Of a stretch of DNA of 64,000 nucleotides, positions 1 to 8,907 are shown one piece after another. Positions within the stretch are counted from its first letter, which is position 1. Every line of letters starts with the position of its first letter. Made by a program: the position numbers and the translations under genes. Under the pieces are notes generated by a model. The model searched no databases. It was not told where the DNA came from and saw nothing but the letters and a program-made list of their open reading frames with translations. This DNA is from SPDF01 sp963699825 (lineage in GTDB: Bacteria > Gemmatimonadota > Gemmatimonadetes > Gemmatimonadales > GWC2-71-9): contig CAVOVI010000013.1 of assembly GCA_963699825.1 (NCBI GenBank), positions 310,001-374,000 of the forward strand, in the 5' to 3' direction.

Positions 1-1
1 C

Positions 2-505
2 CTGACGGCCGTCAATCCCGCCGGCCGTCTCGGTCGCGTCGCCCCACCGGCCGATGTGCTCGTGCCCACCAACCATCGAATCGTGACCCTCGTTCCTGGG
101 CAGGCGACAGGGCCGCTCGCCGGCGGCAACCTCACGCTGCTGCAGTGCCTCATCGGCACCCGGTATTTCCCGAAGCTCGATGGCACGATCCTCTTCATCG
201 AAGATGTGGGCGAAGCCCTCTATTCCGTGGACCGGATGCTGGCCCACCTCCGTGCGATTGGGGAGCTCCAGAAGGTGGCGGGCATCATCATCGGACAGTT
301 CACCGAGCTGAAGCGCGGCACCGATGACGGCTCGCTTGGATTTGATGAAGTGCTGCGGACATACCTTGCGCCGCTCAAGGTTCCCGTGGCCTACGGTTTT
401 CCCATCGGGCATGTCGATGACCAGTGGACGCTTCCCCTTGGCGTGAATGTCCGGCTGGACGCCACGGCGGGCGAGGTCGAGATCCTCGACGGGGCGGTAA
501 GGTAG
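2..505 (+). CDS. Murein LD-carboxypeptidase (peptidase S66), C-terminal part
   Basis: The 5' end is cut by the window edge; 167 residues are visible and the frame is open from base 2. In the S66 family (LdcA), which removes the terminal D-Ala from murein tetrapeptides during peptidoglycan recycling, the catalytic Glu and His lie in the C-terminal half. Here the Glu is in FIEDVGEA and the His in GFPIGHVDDQ, each in the usual context. The catalytic Ser lies upstream, outside the window. The stop is two bases before the GTG of the next gene, so the two are probably co-transcribed. Family call is secure; cytoplasmic recycling role is inferred from the family. Confidence 0.88.
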   Translation: MTAVNPAGRLGRVAPPADVLVPTNHRIVTLVPGQATGPLAGGNLTLLQCLIGTRYFPKLDGTILFIEDVGEALYSVDRMLAHLRAIGELQKVAGIIIGQFTELKRGTDDGSLGFDEVLRTYLAPLKVPVAYGFPIGHVDDQWTLPLGVNVRLDATAGEVEILDGAVR

Positions 506-507
506 TC

Positions 508-1362
508 GTGGCGACACCCACGCTGACTCGCCACCGCCTGCCCGGATACCTCGGGGAGATCCTCATCGACGTGCGCACCGGCGATCGCACGCGACCGCGC
601 CCCGCGGTCCTGGTGCTGCACGGGTTCAAGGGGTTCAAGGACTGGGGGATGTTTCCGCCGATCGCGGAACGACTGGCGAAGGCCGGGTTCACCGCCGTCA
701 GTTTCAACCTCAGTGGAAGCGGAGTGGATGACACCGGAGATTTCGTCTTCCCCGACCGTTTTGCGCGTGCCACCTTCAGCGGGGATCTGGGTGATATCGC
801 GAAGGTCCTCGAGGCCGTCGCAACCGGTGCGCTCGATTTCGCGCCGCCGACGGCGATCGGCTTCCTCGGCCACTCACGCGGCGGCGGGCTCGGCGTGCTC
901 GCGGCTGCAGCCGATCCACGCATCGCCGCACTCGTGACCTGGGCGGGTATCAGCACCGTCAATCGGTATACGATGGAGGAAGTCACGACCTGGCGGGCCC
1001 GCGGACACATCGACATCGTGAACTCCCGCACCGGTCAGGTGCTCCCGATGTACACCGATGCGCTGGATGACGCCATGCAGCACGGCAAGACGCTGCTGAA
1101 TATTCGGGCCGCTGCCTCCCGGGTGGCGGCGCCGTGGCTGATTGTGCACGGCGACTCGGATGTGGTCGTTCCCCCCGCTGAGGCCGAGAAGCTGGCCGTG
1201 GCGGGCGGACCGGCGGCGGAACTGCTCATCGTGCCTGGAACGGGTCACACCTTCGACGCTGTCCATCCGTGGCAGGGCCCCACTCCCGCCTTCACCGCCG
1301 TTGCCGATGCCTCCATCACCTTCTTCGCGAAGCATCTGCTTGCGCCCCCTTCGAGACCCTAG
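508..1362 (+). CDS. Alpha/beta hydrolase, dienelactone-hydrolase-like
   Basis: 284 residues from a GTG two bases after the preceding stop; longer upstream openings overlap that gene and are not needed. Visible hydrolase features: the strand-turn LVLHGFKGFK (oxyanion region), the nucleophile elbow GHSRGG with Ser as nucleophile, the acidic strand WLIVHGDSDVVVP giving the Asp, and PGTGHTF with the catalytic His. No signal peptide, so probably cytoplasmic. The substrate cannot be told from sequence; esterase or peptidase-type hydrolysis is possible. It sits between a murein peptidase and a small lipoprotein with short spacing, suggesting a transcription unit. Confidence 0.85.
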   Translation: MATPTLTRHRLPGYLGEILIDVRTGDRTRPRPAVLVLHGFKGFKDWGMFPPIAERLAKAGFTAVSFNLSGSGVDDTGDFVFPDRFARATFSGDLGDIAKVLEAVATGALDFAPPTAIGFLGHSRGGGLGVLAAAADPRIAALVTWAGISTVNRYTMEEVTTWRARGHIDIVNSRTGQVLPMYTDALDDAMQHGKTLLNIRAAASRVAAPWLIVHGDSDVVVPPAEAEKLAVAGGPAAELLIVPGTGHTFDAVHPWQGPTPAFTAVADASITFFAKHLLAPPSRP

Positions 1363-1369
1363 AGGGTAT

Positions 1370-1855
1370 ATGCGTACCGAACTGGCTTTCGCAGCAGTAC
1401 TTGCCATGGCTTCCTGCACCCCCGCCGCCCCACCGCTACCGGACGCGGAGGCCGTCCGTGCATCACTGATTGCCGCCGATGAGGCCTTCGCCGCCGCCAC
1501 GGCAGAGCGTGGTCTCGAGGGGTGGATGTCGGCGTTCGACAGCTCCGCCATTCAGATGGAGCCTGATGTGCCGTTCACGCCGGGCATCGGGGCCATCCGC
1601 GCCTCGATGGGCCCGGCATTCGCGGACTCCACGTTTCGCCTGACGTGGCAGCCCACCCTCGCCTTTGCGAGCGCCGACGCCAGTCTGGGGTACACGCTGG
1701 GCACGTGGCAGAGCCGGCACTACACAGCTGACGGCAAGGCGTCGGTGGCCACCGGCAAGTATGTCACGATCTGGCGGAAGCAGGCGGATGGGAGCTGGAA
1801 GGTGGTCTTCGACGGTGGGAATCCCGATACGTCGCCCAGGCTTGAGAACTTGTGA
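1370..1855 (+). CDS. SnoaL/DUF4440-like lipoprotein
   Basis: 161 residues. The start was chosen at ATG 1370, seven bases after the previous stop, because it gives a lipoprotein signal peptide ending in the lipobox-like MASC. The rest is a small cone-shaped NTF2-like domain as in DUF4440 proteins: an early helix (SLIAADEAFAAATAERG) and late strands ending GKYVTIWRKQADGSWK. Family members are often ligand-binding or of unknown role; no catalytic residues can be assigned. Probably an envelope-attached protein. No close functional hint from neighbours. Confidence 0.75.
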   Translation: MRTELAFAAVLAMASCTPAAPPLPDAEAVRASLIAADEAFAAATAERGLEGWMSAFDSSAIQMEPDVPFTPGIGAIRASMGPAFADSTFRLTWQPTLAFASADASLGYTLGTWQSRHYTADGKASVATGKYVTIWRKQADGSWKVVFDGGNPDTSPRLENL

Positions 1856-1865
1856 TGAACGCCGG

Positions 1866-2438
1866 ATGACGTCGCTGCAGGCGCGGTTGGCGGAACATCT
1901 GGCCAGTCGGAAGCCCCGGACGGTGGAGGATCCCTCCCTGGCGCGGGCGGCGGTCGCGCTGGTGGTGGTCCCTGATCCCGATGCCGTCCTGCTCATCCGT
2001 CGGGCCGAGCGACCGGGAGACCCGTGGTCCGGACAGATGGGACTTCCGGGCGGGCGGAGCGGGCCATCCGACGCCGATCTGCTCCAGACAGCGATTCGGG
2101 AGACCCGGGAGGAGGTCGGCATTTCGCTTTCTCCCTCCGGCCTCGCCGGCGCGCTCGACGACGTCGCCCCCAGGTCCCCCCACCTCCCTCCGTTGATGGT
2201 GCGGCCCTTCCTCTTCCTCCTGCCGCACAGGCCTGCCGTCGTCCCCAACCACGAAGTCGCCGATCACCTTTGGGTCGGATGGGAGTCCCTCGTCCATCCC
2301 GAGTCCTACCGGCCCTTCAGTATTCGCCTCGGCGACGCCCTCCGAGAGTTCCCCGCCTACCACGTCAGTCCGGTTCCCATCTGGGGGATGACCGAACGGA
2401 TCCTTGCCCCGCTGGTAGCCGCTCTCTCCGACCAATAA
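1866..2438 (+). CDS. Nudix hydrolase, CoA-pyrophosphatase-like (NudL type)
   Basis: 190 residues. The Nudix box is visible as GLPGGRSGP followed by AIRETREEVGI, which carries the metal-binding REXXEE core. The first acidic position of the GX5E part is Asp rather than Glu. The preceding strand LIRRAERPGDPWSGQMG is typical of the NudL/NUDT7 group, which splits CoA and acyl-CoA into 3',5'-ADP and 4'-phosphopantetheine. ATG 1866 is ten bases after the previous stop; an earlier ATG overlapping that stop runs into a stop after four codons. Substrate assignment is inference. Confidence 0.85.
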   Translation: MTSLQARLAEHLASRKPRTVEDPSLARAAVALVVVPDPDAVLLIRRAERPGDPWSGQMGLPGGRSGPSDADLLQTAIRETREEVGISLSPSGLAGALDDVAPRSPHLPPLMVRPFLFLLPHRPAVVPNHEVADHLWVGWESLVHPESYRPFSIRLGDALREFPAYHVSPVPIWGMTERILAPLVAALSDQ

Positions 2439-2445
2439 CCGGCGC

Positions 2446-2515
2446 TCCCTTTGCGTCCTTGGCGCCTCTTAGCGCCTTTGCGTTCACTGCGTTTCAGCGC
2501 GAAGATGCAAAGGGA
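2446..2515. repeat. Imperfect inverted repeat, REP/MITE-like, between genes
   Basis: A perfect 9-base pair TCCCTTTGC (2446-2454) is repeated inverted as GCAAAGGGA (2507-2515), and the match extends inward with a few mismatches to about 17 bases. Between them the motif TTGCGT recurs and the composition is less GC-rich than the flanking genes. Such CCTTTGCGTCCTTGGCGC-type units are commonly dispersed in bacterial genomes between genes. Whether it is repeated elsewhere in this genome cannot be seen here. Confidence 0.5.
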
Positions 2516-2550
2516 ACCAAGCCGCCCCTCCTCCGAAGAGGGTTGAGCTA

Positions 2551-2592
2551 TTGTATTTAGGGTTGCAATAAACTAGATTTAGGCAACCCTAA
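2551..2592 (+). promoter_or_regulatory. mntR-mntH promoter with metal-regulator operator
   Basis: A sigma-70-type promoter is visible: TTGTAT (2551-2556), 17-base spacer, TAGATT (2574-2579). A perfect 10-base inverted repeat, TTAGGGTTGC (2557-2566) and GCAACCCTAA (2583-2592), brackets the spacer, -10 box and likely start site. The right half also holds TTAGG-N4-CCTAA (2579-2592), resembling DtxR/IdeR-class operators. A regulator bound here would block polymerase, so the DtxR-like gene just downstream probably represses itself and mntH when metal is plentiful. Confidence 0.65.
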
Positions 2593-2606
2593 TTTTGGCT
2601 GTGATC

Positions 2607-3290
2607 ATGGCGCCCACCCCGTCGCCGAATCTGACCCCCTCAGTCGAAGATTACCTCAAGGCCATCTACCGCCTGTCGCTGGGCGGAACCCCTGCAGGCA
2701 CCACCGAAATCGCACACCTCCTGGATCTGGCCCCGGCCTCCGTCACCGGAATGGTCAAGCGCCTCTCGGAGCAGGGGCTGCTTGAGCACGTTCCCTACAA
2801 GGGTGTCGAGCTGACGGCAATCGGCCGGCGCGCGGCACTCCAGATGGTGCGGCGCCACCGCATCCTTGAGTCGTACCTCGTCGCCTTCCTTGACTACACC
2901 TGGGACGCCGTCCACGAGGAAGCGGAGCGACTGGAGCACGCCGTGTCGGATGGCCTCATCGAGCGGATGGCCACGGCACTCGGCAACCCGAGTGTCGATC
3001 CGCACGGCGACCCGATCCCTGCACCGGACGGCTCGATGGTGGAGCTGGTCTACACACCGCTCTCGGAGATTCCGGTTGGCGAGTCGGTTGAGTTGCGTCG
3101 GGTGGAGACGGGGCAGGCCGATCGCCTGCGGTACTTCGCCGAGCACGGCCTGGTGCCCGGCGCGGAGGTCACCGTCACGAGCCGCCAGCCGTTCGGAGGG
3201 CCGATGACGGTGCGCGCCGCAGGGCATGAGCAGCTCCTCGGCGCCGAGCTCGCGGGCGTTCTTCTCTGCTCGCGGGGAGAGGCCCGATGA
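2607..3290 (+). CDS. mntR: Manganese/iron-dependent DtxR-family regulator (MntR-like)
   Basis: 227 residues. Order: N-terminal winged helix-turn-helix (SVEDYLKAIYRL, then TEIAHLLDLAPASVTGMVKRL), the dimerisation/metal domain (RRHRILESYLV, HEEAERLEHAVSD with His/Glu ligands), a linker, and a C-terminal SH3-like FeoA domain (LRYFAEHGLVPGAEVTV). This is the long, IdeR-like domain arrangement. ATG 2607 is chosen over the in-frame TTG 2595 and GTG 2601 because it is the only ATG before the conserved region and follows the predicted transcription start. The gene overlaps mntH by four bases, so Mn(II) is the likely signal, though Fe(II) cannot be excluded. Confidence 0.88.
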   Translation: MAPTPSPNLTPSVEDYLKAIYRLSLGGTPAGTTEIAHLLDLAPASVTGMVKRLSEQGLLEHVPYKGVELTAIGRRAALQMVRRHRILESYLVAFLDYTWDAVHEEAERLEHAVSDGLIERMATALGNPSVDPHGDPIPAPDGSMVELVYTPLSEIPVGESVELRRVETGQADRLRYFAEHGLVPGAEVTVTSRQPFGGPMTVRAAGHEQLLGAELAGVLLCSRGEAR

Positions 3291-4642
3291 GCGCCAGCGG
3301 CCCGCCGATCGAGGAGCTCACCGAGGGTTGGCGGCACGCACGCACTTCGCCGAGCCTCCCGGAATCATTCCGCACGGTCCACATCCCGGCAGGCGCTCCC
3401 TGGTGGCGAAAGATGCTCGCCTTCGCTGGCCCGGGTTACATGGTGGCGGTCGGGTACATGGATCCCGGCAACTGGGCGACTGACCTCGCCGGCGGCTCCC
3501 GTTTCGGCTACGCGCTGCTCAGCGTCATCCTGCTGTCGAACCTGATGGCGATCGTTCTCCAGGCGCTCGCGCTCCGACTCGGCATCGCGACCGGCCGCGA
3601 TCTGGCGCAGGCTTGCCGCGACCATTACTCGCGCCCAGTGAGCTTCGTGCTGTGGGTGCTCTGCGAAATTGCCATCGCCGCCTGCGACCTGGCCGAGGTC
3701 ATCGGATCCGCCATCGCGCTGAACCTGCTCTTCGGCATTCCCCTCCTATGGGGTGTCTGTATCACCGCGGTGGATGTCTTGCTCATCCTGCTGCTGCAGC
3801 ACCGCGGCTTCCGTTGGCTCGAGGCATTCGTCATCGTGCTGGTCGCCACGATCGGCGCCTGTTTTGCCATCGAGCTGGTGCTGGCCCAGCCAGCGCTGGG
3901 TGAGATGTTCCGTGGCTTGATCCCGACGACGGATATCATCTCCGATTCCACCAAGCTCTACATCGCGATCGGCATCCTCGGCGCTACCGTCATGCCGCAC
4001 AACCTCTACCTGCACAGCTCGATCGTGCAGACCAGGAACTTCGGCGATACCGTGGCCGGGAAGCGGGAGGCGATCAAGTATGCGACCATCGATTCCACGC
4101 TGGCGCTCTTCTTCGCCTTCTTCATCAACGCGGCGATCCTGATCCTGGCGGCCGCCACCTTCCACACGACCGGCCACCAGGGGGTCGCCGACATCGGCGA
4201 TGCCCACCAATTGCTGGCGCCGCTCCTGGGCACTACGATGGCGAGTGTGCTCTTTGCGGTGGCGCTGCTGGCGTCGGGGCAGAACTCGACGATCACGGGT
4301 ACCCTTGCCGGGCAGATCGTCATGGAGGGGTTTCTCAACATCCGCCTCCCGGCGTGGCTCCGGCGGATGATTACACGGCTCATCGCCATCGTGCCCGCCG
4401 TCATTGTCACGGCCATCGCGGGTGAGCGGGGCACCGGCCAGTTGCTGATCCTGAGTCAGGTCATCCTGAGCATGCAGTTGTCGTTCGCCGTGGTGCCGCT
4501 GGTGATCTTCACCAGCGACAAGGCCAAGATGGGGGTGTTCGTCAGTCCGCGGTGGCTGAAGCTCCTCGCCTGGCTGATTGCCGGCGTCATCGGCCTGCTC
4601 AATCTGTGGTTGCTGATCGAGACCTTTCGTGAGTGGCTCTGA
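3287..4642 (+). CDS. mntH: Nramp-family divalent metal:proton symporter MntH
   Basis: 451 residues, the usual family length, about eleven membrane helices. The two metal-site signatures are present: DPGN in the first helix (YMDPGNWATD) and MPHNLYLH in the sixth. These residues bind Mn2+ or Fe2+ in Nramp proteins, which import divalent metal with protons across the inner membrane. The ATG overlaps the stop of the MntR-like gene (ATGA), giving a regulator-transporter operon behind one metal-responsive promoter. No frame or residue anomalies. Confidence 0.96.
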   Translation: MSASGPPIEELTEGWRHARTSPSLPESFRTVHIPAGAPWWRKMLAFAGPGYMVAVGYMDPGNWATDLAGGSRFGYALLSVILLSNLMAIVLQALALRLGIATGRDLAQACRDHYSRPVSFVLWVLCEIAIAACDLAEVIGSAIALNLLFGIPLLWGVCITAVDVLLILLLQHRGFRWLEAFVIVLVATIGACFAIELVLAQPALGEMFRGLIPTTDIISDSTKLYIAIGILGATVMPHNLYLHSSIVQTRNFGDTVAGKREAIKYATIDSTLALFFAFFINAAILILAAATFHTTGHQGVADIGDAHQLLAPLLGTTMASVLFAVALLASGQNSTITGTLAGQIVMEGFLNIRLPAWLRRMITRLIAIVPAVIVTAIAGERGTGQLLILSQVILSMQLSFAVVPLVIFTSDKAKMGVFVSPRWLKLLAWLIAGVIGLLNLWLLIETFREWL

Positions 4643-4660
4643 TCGCCGGGCCGCGCGCTC

Positions 4661-6232
4661 CTAGAGACCGAACCGGATGACGAGTCCCGCCGTCCCCCAT
4701 CGATACGCGCCCGTCGCCGAGACGTAGGCGGCGTTTGTCAGGCCCGCAAACGCCTCAAGGCGATTCCGCTGGGAGAACCACCAGGCGGCGCGCCCCTCGA
4801 TGTGGCCTTCGAACTGCCAGGGACCGGTGTTCCCGATCTGCTGGACACCGACGCCCGCGCTGATCCTGGTTTCCCAGTCGACACCCGTGCGGGCGTACCC
4901 GACGCGCCCCTCCACGACGGTGAAGCGATCGGGCGAGAAGTAGGCTGGCACCGTCTCCTTGAACCAGACCATCCGCATCACGCCGCCCGCGAAGAAGTGC
5001 TTCGGCAGCTGCTTCATGCCAGAAAGGACCGCGGAGGTGCGGACGTTGCCATCGCTGAACCATCCCACCCCGCCACCGGCGCTGAGCGTCACCCCCTGAC
5101 CTGCCGTCGCGTTGATCGTCGCGTCCAGGGCGTCAACATCGATGCCGGAGCCGATGAGTGACGCGGTTTCCGCGAACGGGAAGTGCGCGTAACTCAATCC
5201 GAGGCCAAGCGCAGGCTGAACTCGGTAGGTCCCGCCCAGCCGGCCCGTCATCGCGGTTCGTGACATTCCCGAATCAGGCCAGAGTCCCTGCACGCCGAGG
5301 GCGCCGGTGAGCTGCCAGTTGTCTCCCGTGTACGTCGCGCCAACCTCCAGCGTACCACGGGTGGCGGTGACGGCGGGCGTGCTGCTCCCTTCGTAGGCTC
5401 CCACCGAACCGAATCCCCGCACCCGGTTTGACACCGCCGTCGTGGCGGAAACGGTCTGCCACCACATCTCGTTCTGGTCGCTGTCGTCGCTCCACCCCAG
5501 GGTGACATCCGCCGCCGCCTGCACCCCGCGCGCGATGTTCGTGTGGACCTGTAGCGCCTGCTTGTTCGTCGGCGCAAGCGCGACGGCGCTGTCCGCCTCG
5601 GCGAGCGCGTCATTCTGCCGTCCCACGGACTGATATACCTGAGCCAGCCCGATGTGGGCAGCCACGTCATCCGGTCGGTACGAAATCGCCCGTTGATAGC
5701 CGGCAATCGCCTCGCCGGTCCTCCCTCCCCAGAAGGCGAGTTGTGCCGTTCCGTTCAGTGCCTCAGCGTTGGTCGGGTCGCGGTCGAGCACCACGCGATA
5801 GAGCGAGTCGGCTGCCCGCTCCCGGCCCTCCCACGAGAGGGTCCGTGCCTTGCCCACCAGCCCGTCGAGTCGTTCCGGGTAGAGCGCGATGAGGCTGTCC
5901 CACTTCACCAGCGATTCCGAGTACTCCCCGGCCCAACTGAGGACCGTCGCCTGCATTGCGCGCACATCGGGATCGGCGGGGTCGGCGACGCGCGCCTGCG
6001 CGAGGTAGGTCAGGGCCGAATCGAGGTTGCCGTCCCAGGCCGCGAGCACGCCAAGCCGATAGCTCGCCCGAACCGAGGCCGGGTCCTGCGTCAGCGCGCG
6101 GAGGTAGGCTTCACGGGCGGCCCCGTACCGGCCCTGATTCCACGCGGCGTCGGCATCGGCAACTTGCGCCCCGGCAACGCCGGGAAGTACAAGCAGCGAT
6201 CCGATAAGCAGCATGACCGAGCACACACGCAT
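4661..6232 (-). CDS. TPR protein with C-terminal outer-membrane beta-barrel (YaiO-like)
   Basis: 523 residues from ATG 6232, chosen because it begins a clean signal peptide (MRVCSVMLLIGSLLVLPG, cleavage near GAQ). Residues about 25-220 are TPR-like helices (AAWNQGRYGAAREAYLRAL and similar units). Residues about 230-523 are alternating aromatic/glycine strands ending in VIRFGL, a terminal-Phe-type barrel signature followed by Leu. The arrangement matches YaiO-type outer-membrane proteins found beside exopolysaccharide genes. The upstream glycosidase frame runs into this gene without a stop (see there), so translational coupling or a fused protein is possible. Role in export or binding of a glycan is inferred. 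Confidence 0.75.
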   Translation of the reverse strand: MRVCSVMLLIGSLLVLPGVAGAQVADADAAWNQGRYGAAREAYLRALTQDPASVRASYRLGVLAAWDGNLDSALTYLAQARVADPADPDVRAMQATVLSWAGEYSESLVKWDSLIALYPERLDGLVGKARTLSWEGRERAADSLYRVVLDRDPTNAEALNGTAQLAFWGGRTGEAIAGYQRAISYRPDDVAAHIGLAQVYQSVGRQNDALAEADSAVALAPTNKQALQVHTNIARGVQAAADVTLGWSDDSDQNEMWWQTVSATTAVSNRVRGFGSVGAYEGSSTPAVTATRGTLEVGATYTGDNWQLTGALGVQGLWPDSGMSRTAMTGRLGGTYRVQPALGLGLSYAHFPFAETASLIGSGIDVDALDATINATAGQGVTLSAGGGVGWFSDGNVRTSAVLSGMKQLPKHFFAGGVMRMVWFKETVPAYFSPDRFTVVEGRVGYARTGVDWETRISAGVGVQQIGNTGPWQFEGHIEGRAAWWFSQRNRLEAFAGLTNAAYVSATGAYRWGTAGLVIRFGL

Positions 6233-6235
6233 CAC

Positions 6236-8907
6236 ATCGACTCCAAGCCCTTGAAGTAGGAGGCGGCTCGGCATCACTCTGCCCGCCAGCGTCGCCCGCA
6301 ATGAATCGTACACCGGCTTGAGCCGGCTGTGCGAGGTCGGCTCCTCCCAATCGGCCCATGTCCACGGCTGGAAATCGGCCGCTCGCCACTTGCCGCCGCG
6401 CATCGTTGGGAGCGCTGCCACGACGTTCGAGGGTTCGCCGGCGCGGTAGATGAGCGCGCCGACTCGAATCCCTTCGGTGACAGCGGTGCCGAACTCACCG
6501 CCCACCTGGCTGCCACCGTCGAACAGGACGGTTCGGCTGGAGGGGTCGGTCACGTTGAGGAGCCCCCACGGAAGCCGGACCTGGACCAACCCCGCCGCGG
6601 GGTCGGCGTACCAATCCGCGAGGCTTGAGTTCTCTTCCCGGTCGAACCGCAGCTGGCCGCGATCGTAGCCCTGTGCGGGGAAGAAGGTGCCGTCCCGTCC
6701 GAACCGGGCCCGGTTGGTGATGACGAACATCGGGTCGAACCGACCGTCTGTTTCGATCCCGATCGTCGCGGGGCGCCGGTAGAATGTTCCCGAAATCGTC
6801 GCCGTCCACAATCGTGGCGGCTCCCACGTAGGGGTTGTACGACGGCAGAATCCTGAGCGCCCCCTCCGACGGGCTCTTCAGGTCGAGCAGGAACTCGAAT
6901 CCTATCTCGCTCTTCAGCCGCGCGCCGGGGAGCATCATCTGTCCCGACCGGGGGAGGTAGGTGTCGAGGGCGATGAGCAAGTCCGACTCCTCCCAGTCGA
7001 GGGATGCCGGCGCCAGCTCGAGTGCCAGGTAGAGGTACCCCTCATCGCTCCCTGCGCGTATGGCCCTGATCGGCCCTTCGCCCGTTCCTACCACCGCCAT
7101 CCGTCGCCAGGGGCCTGGATCGCCCCCGAGCACAGGTCGGTCGATCGCGGGCCCCGGGTACTGCCCCAGGATGCCGTAGTTCTGTTCCGCGTCCATCGCG
7201 TTCAGCCAGAGCCGGTTTCGGTCGCCCGGCTGCTCGAAGTCGATGACGATCCAGTTCTTCTTGAACCACTCATCCATCCATGCGAAGATGATGGCGCCGG
7301 CCGCGCCGCTCTCCCGAATCTCGCGGGTGAGCCGTGCGTCGATAGCCGCCATCGCCACTTCGTCGTGCCCACCGTGGTTCCACCCCTGCGGCTGCAGGTG
7401 CGCGTTGCCCCGGCTCGATGGGACCCCGTATTCCGAAATGACGAAGGGGATCTCCGAGTGGTGGCGGCGCAGCTCGGTCAGGTATCCGAAGTAGGTGGAG
7501 GGTCCCTCGCTGGACCGCGCTTGGCGGTACCCGGGATCGTACAGCATGAAGTCCGGGTAGTAGGGATAGGCGTGGTAGCTGGCAAACCAGCCGGCCGGAT
7601 TCTCGGCCGTCGCCCGGATCAGGTTCGCGTCCAGGCCAATGGCGTCATTCTCGTATTCGAGTTTGTCGGCGGCCACCGGACGGCCCGCCCGCCGGCGCCA
7701 ACTCCGTTCCTCGGCCGTGCCAGCCTCCGTCGGGTGGAAGAGTGGGTCCAGCGTCGGCCAGTTGGTGTATGCGATTGGCCGAAGGGCGTTCCATTCCGTG
7801 TATTCGTAGGTCAGGAGGTAGTCGCACTGCTCCGCCATCCACACGTCCATCGCCGGCGCCGCATCGGCCGTGAGGAATCGGCCCTCGTATCGTGTGCGAG
7901 CCCGGGTGCAACGAGTCGTACGCCTTCACGGCGAACGGTTCCCATTCCCTGCCGATGATGTAGGCGACCGTCCAGCGCGACACGTCGGCGTCGTACCGGC
8001 CCGAGGCGTGCCCCGGTCGGGGTGCCAGCTCCGCTGAACCGTGGAGGAGGTCGACGATATTTCGCATTTCGGCGCGGAAGGCGCCCTTCCAGCTCGCGTC
8101 ATCGAAGTCGTGCTCCGGGGGGAGCTCCGTCCAGACACCGTGGACCAGCCAGAGCGGTCGTGTCGGGTTCAGGAGGTTCCAGGCGCGGAGTGCCCGATAG
8201 AACTGCGGAGGAAGGATCGTGTACACACGGAGCACGTTCGCGTTCATGGCGGAGAGCGTGTCCAGCCAGCCGGCGTAGAGCGCCGAGTCCACAGGAAACT
8301 GCGACGGGAAGCGGCCGGGGAGTGCGACGCCGAGGTTCACGCCCTGCATGTAGAAGGGAACCCAGCGACCCATCCCGTCCCTGACCTCGAATCCGGTACC
8401 CGCGGTTCGCGCGACGAGCGAGAATTCTTCTGGCCTGAGCCTGGGGGGGAGTGCGGGACGGTTCCAGTCAGGCGATGCCTGGTCCAGCAGCTCCCGCAGG
8501 TCGGTTCGTTCGGGTGCGAGGGTCAGGGCCCGTCTTGCCGCCCTCGCCGTGGCGGCGAGGTCTCCCCGACGCCAGGCGACTCGGGCGAGGCCCTCCCACG
8601 CGTCGACGGCGAGCGAATCACGGGCGGTGGCTGCGGTGAAGAGTGAGTCGGCTTTCGAGAGGCTGTCGAGCCGCAGTTCCACGAAGCCGAGGCCGATCAG
8701 CGCGCCGGCAGATCCACACTCGGCCGCCCGGGAAAACCGATGCGATGCGACGCTCAGGGAGTCAGCCCGGTAGGCGCGCCACCCAGCCGCCACTTCCATG
8801 GATGCGTTGGCGCACGGTTGCTGGGCTGAGGCCGACCCGGTGACGAGGGCCAGCGCGAACGCCACGAGGGTGCACCCCCCGTACCTGAGTGGTAGATTTG
8901 GTCGCAT
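6236..8907 (-). CDS. Secreted TPR/TIM-barrel glycoside hydrolase-like protein, frame broken twice
   Basis: Start at ATG 8907 gives a signal peptide (FALALVTGSASAQ). Order: TPR-like helices (about residues 30-150), a TIM-barrel with likely acid/base Glu in IGREWEP and likely nucleophile Glu in VISEYGVPSS, as in GH2/GH5-type retaining enzymes, then a C-terminal beta-sandwich resembling CBM9-like sugar-binding domains. The frame changes +1 near 7890 (after AYDSLHPGSHT) and +1 near 6795 (after IVDGDDFGN); protein similarity to itself resumes directly, so sequence error is likely. No stop is found before the next gene; the true 3' end is uncertain, and a TGA in another frame at 6274 may be the real stop. 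Probably degrades or edits an extracellular polysaccharide. Confidence 0.65.
8893..8898 (+). promoter_or_regulatory. -10-like TAGATT seven bases before ATG (possible leaderless start)
   Basis: TAGATT is followed by seven bases and then ATG 8906. A -10 box at this distance would start transcription at or next to the A of the start codon. No convincing -35 box and no Shine-Dalgarno sequence are seen. The box lies inside the first codons of the divergent glycosidase gene. Confidence 0.4.
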
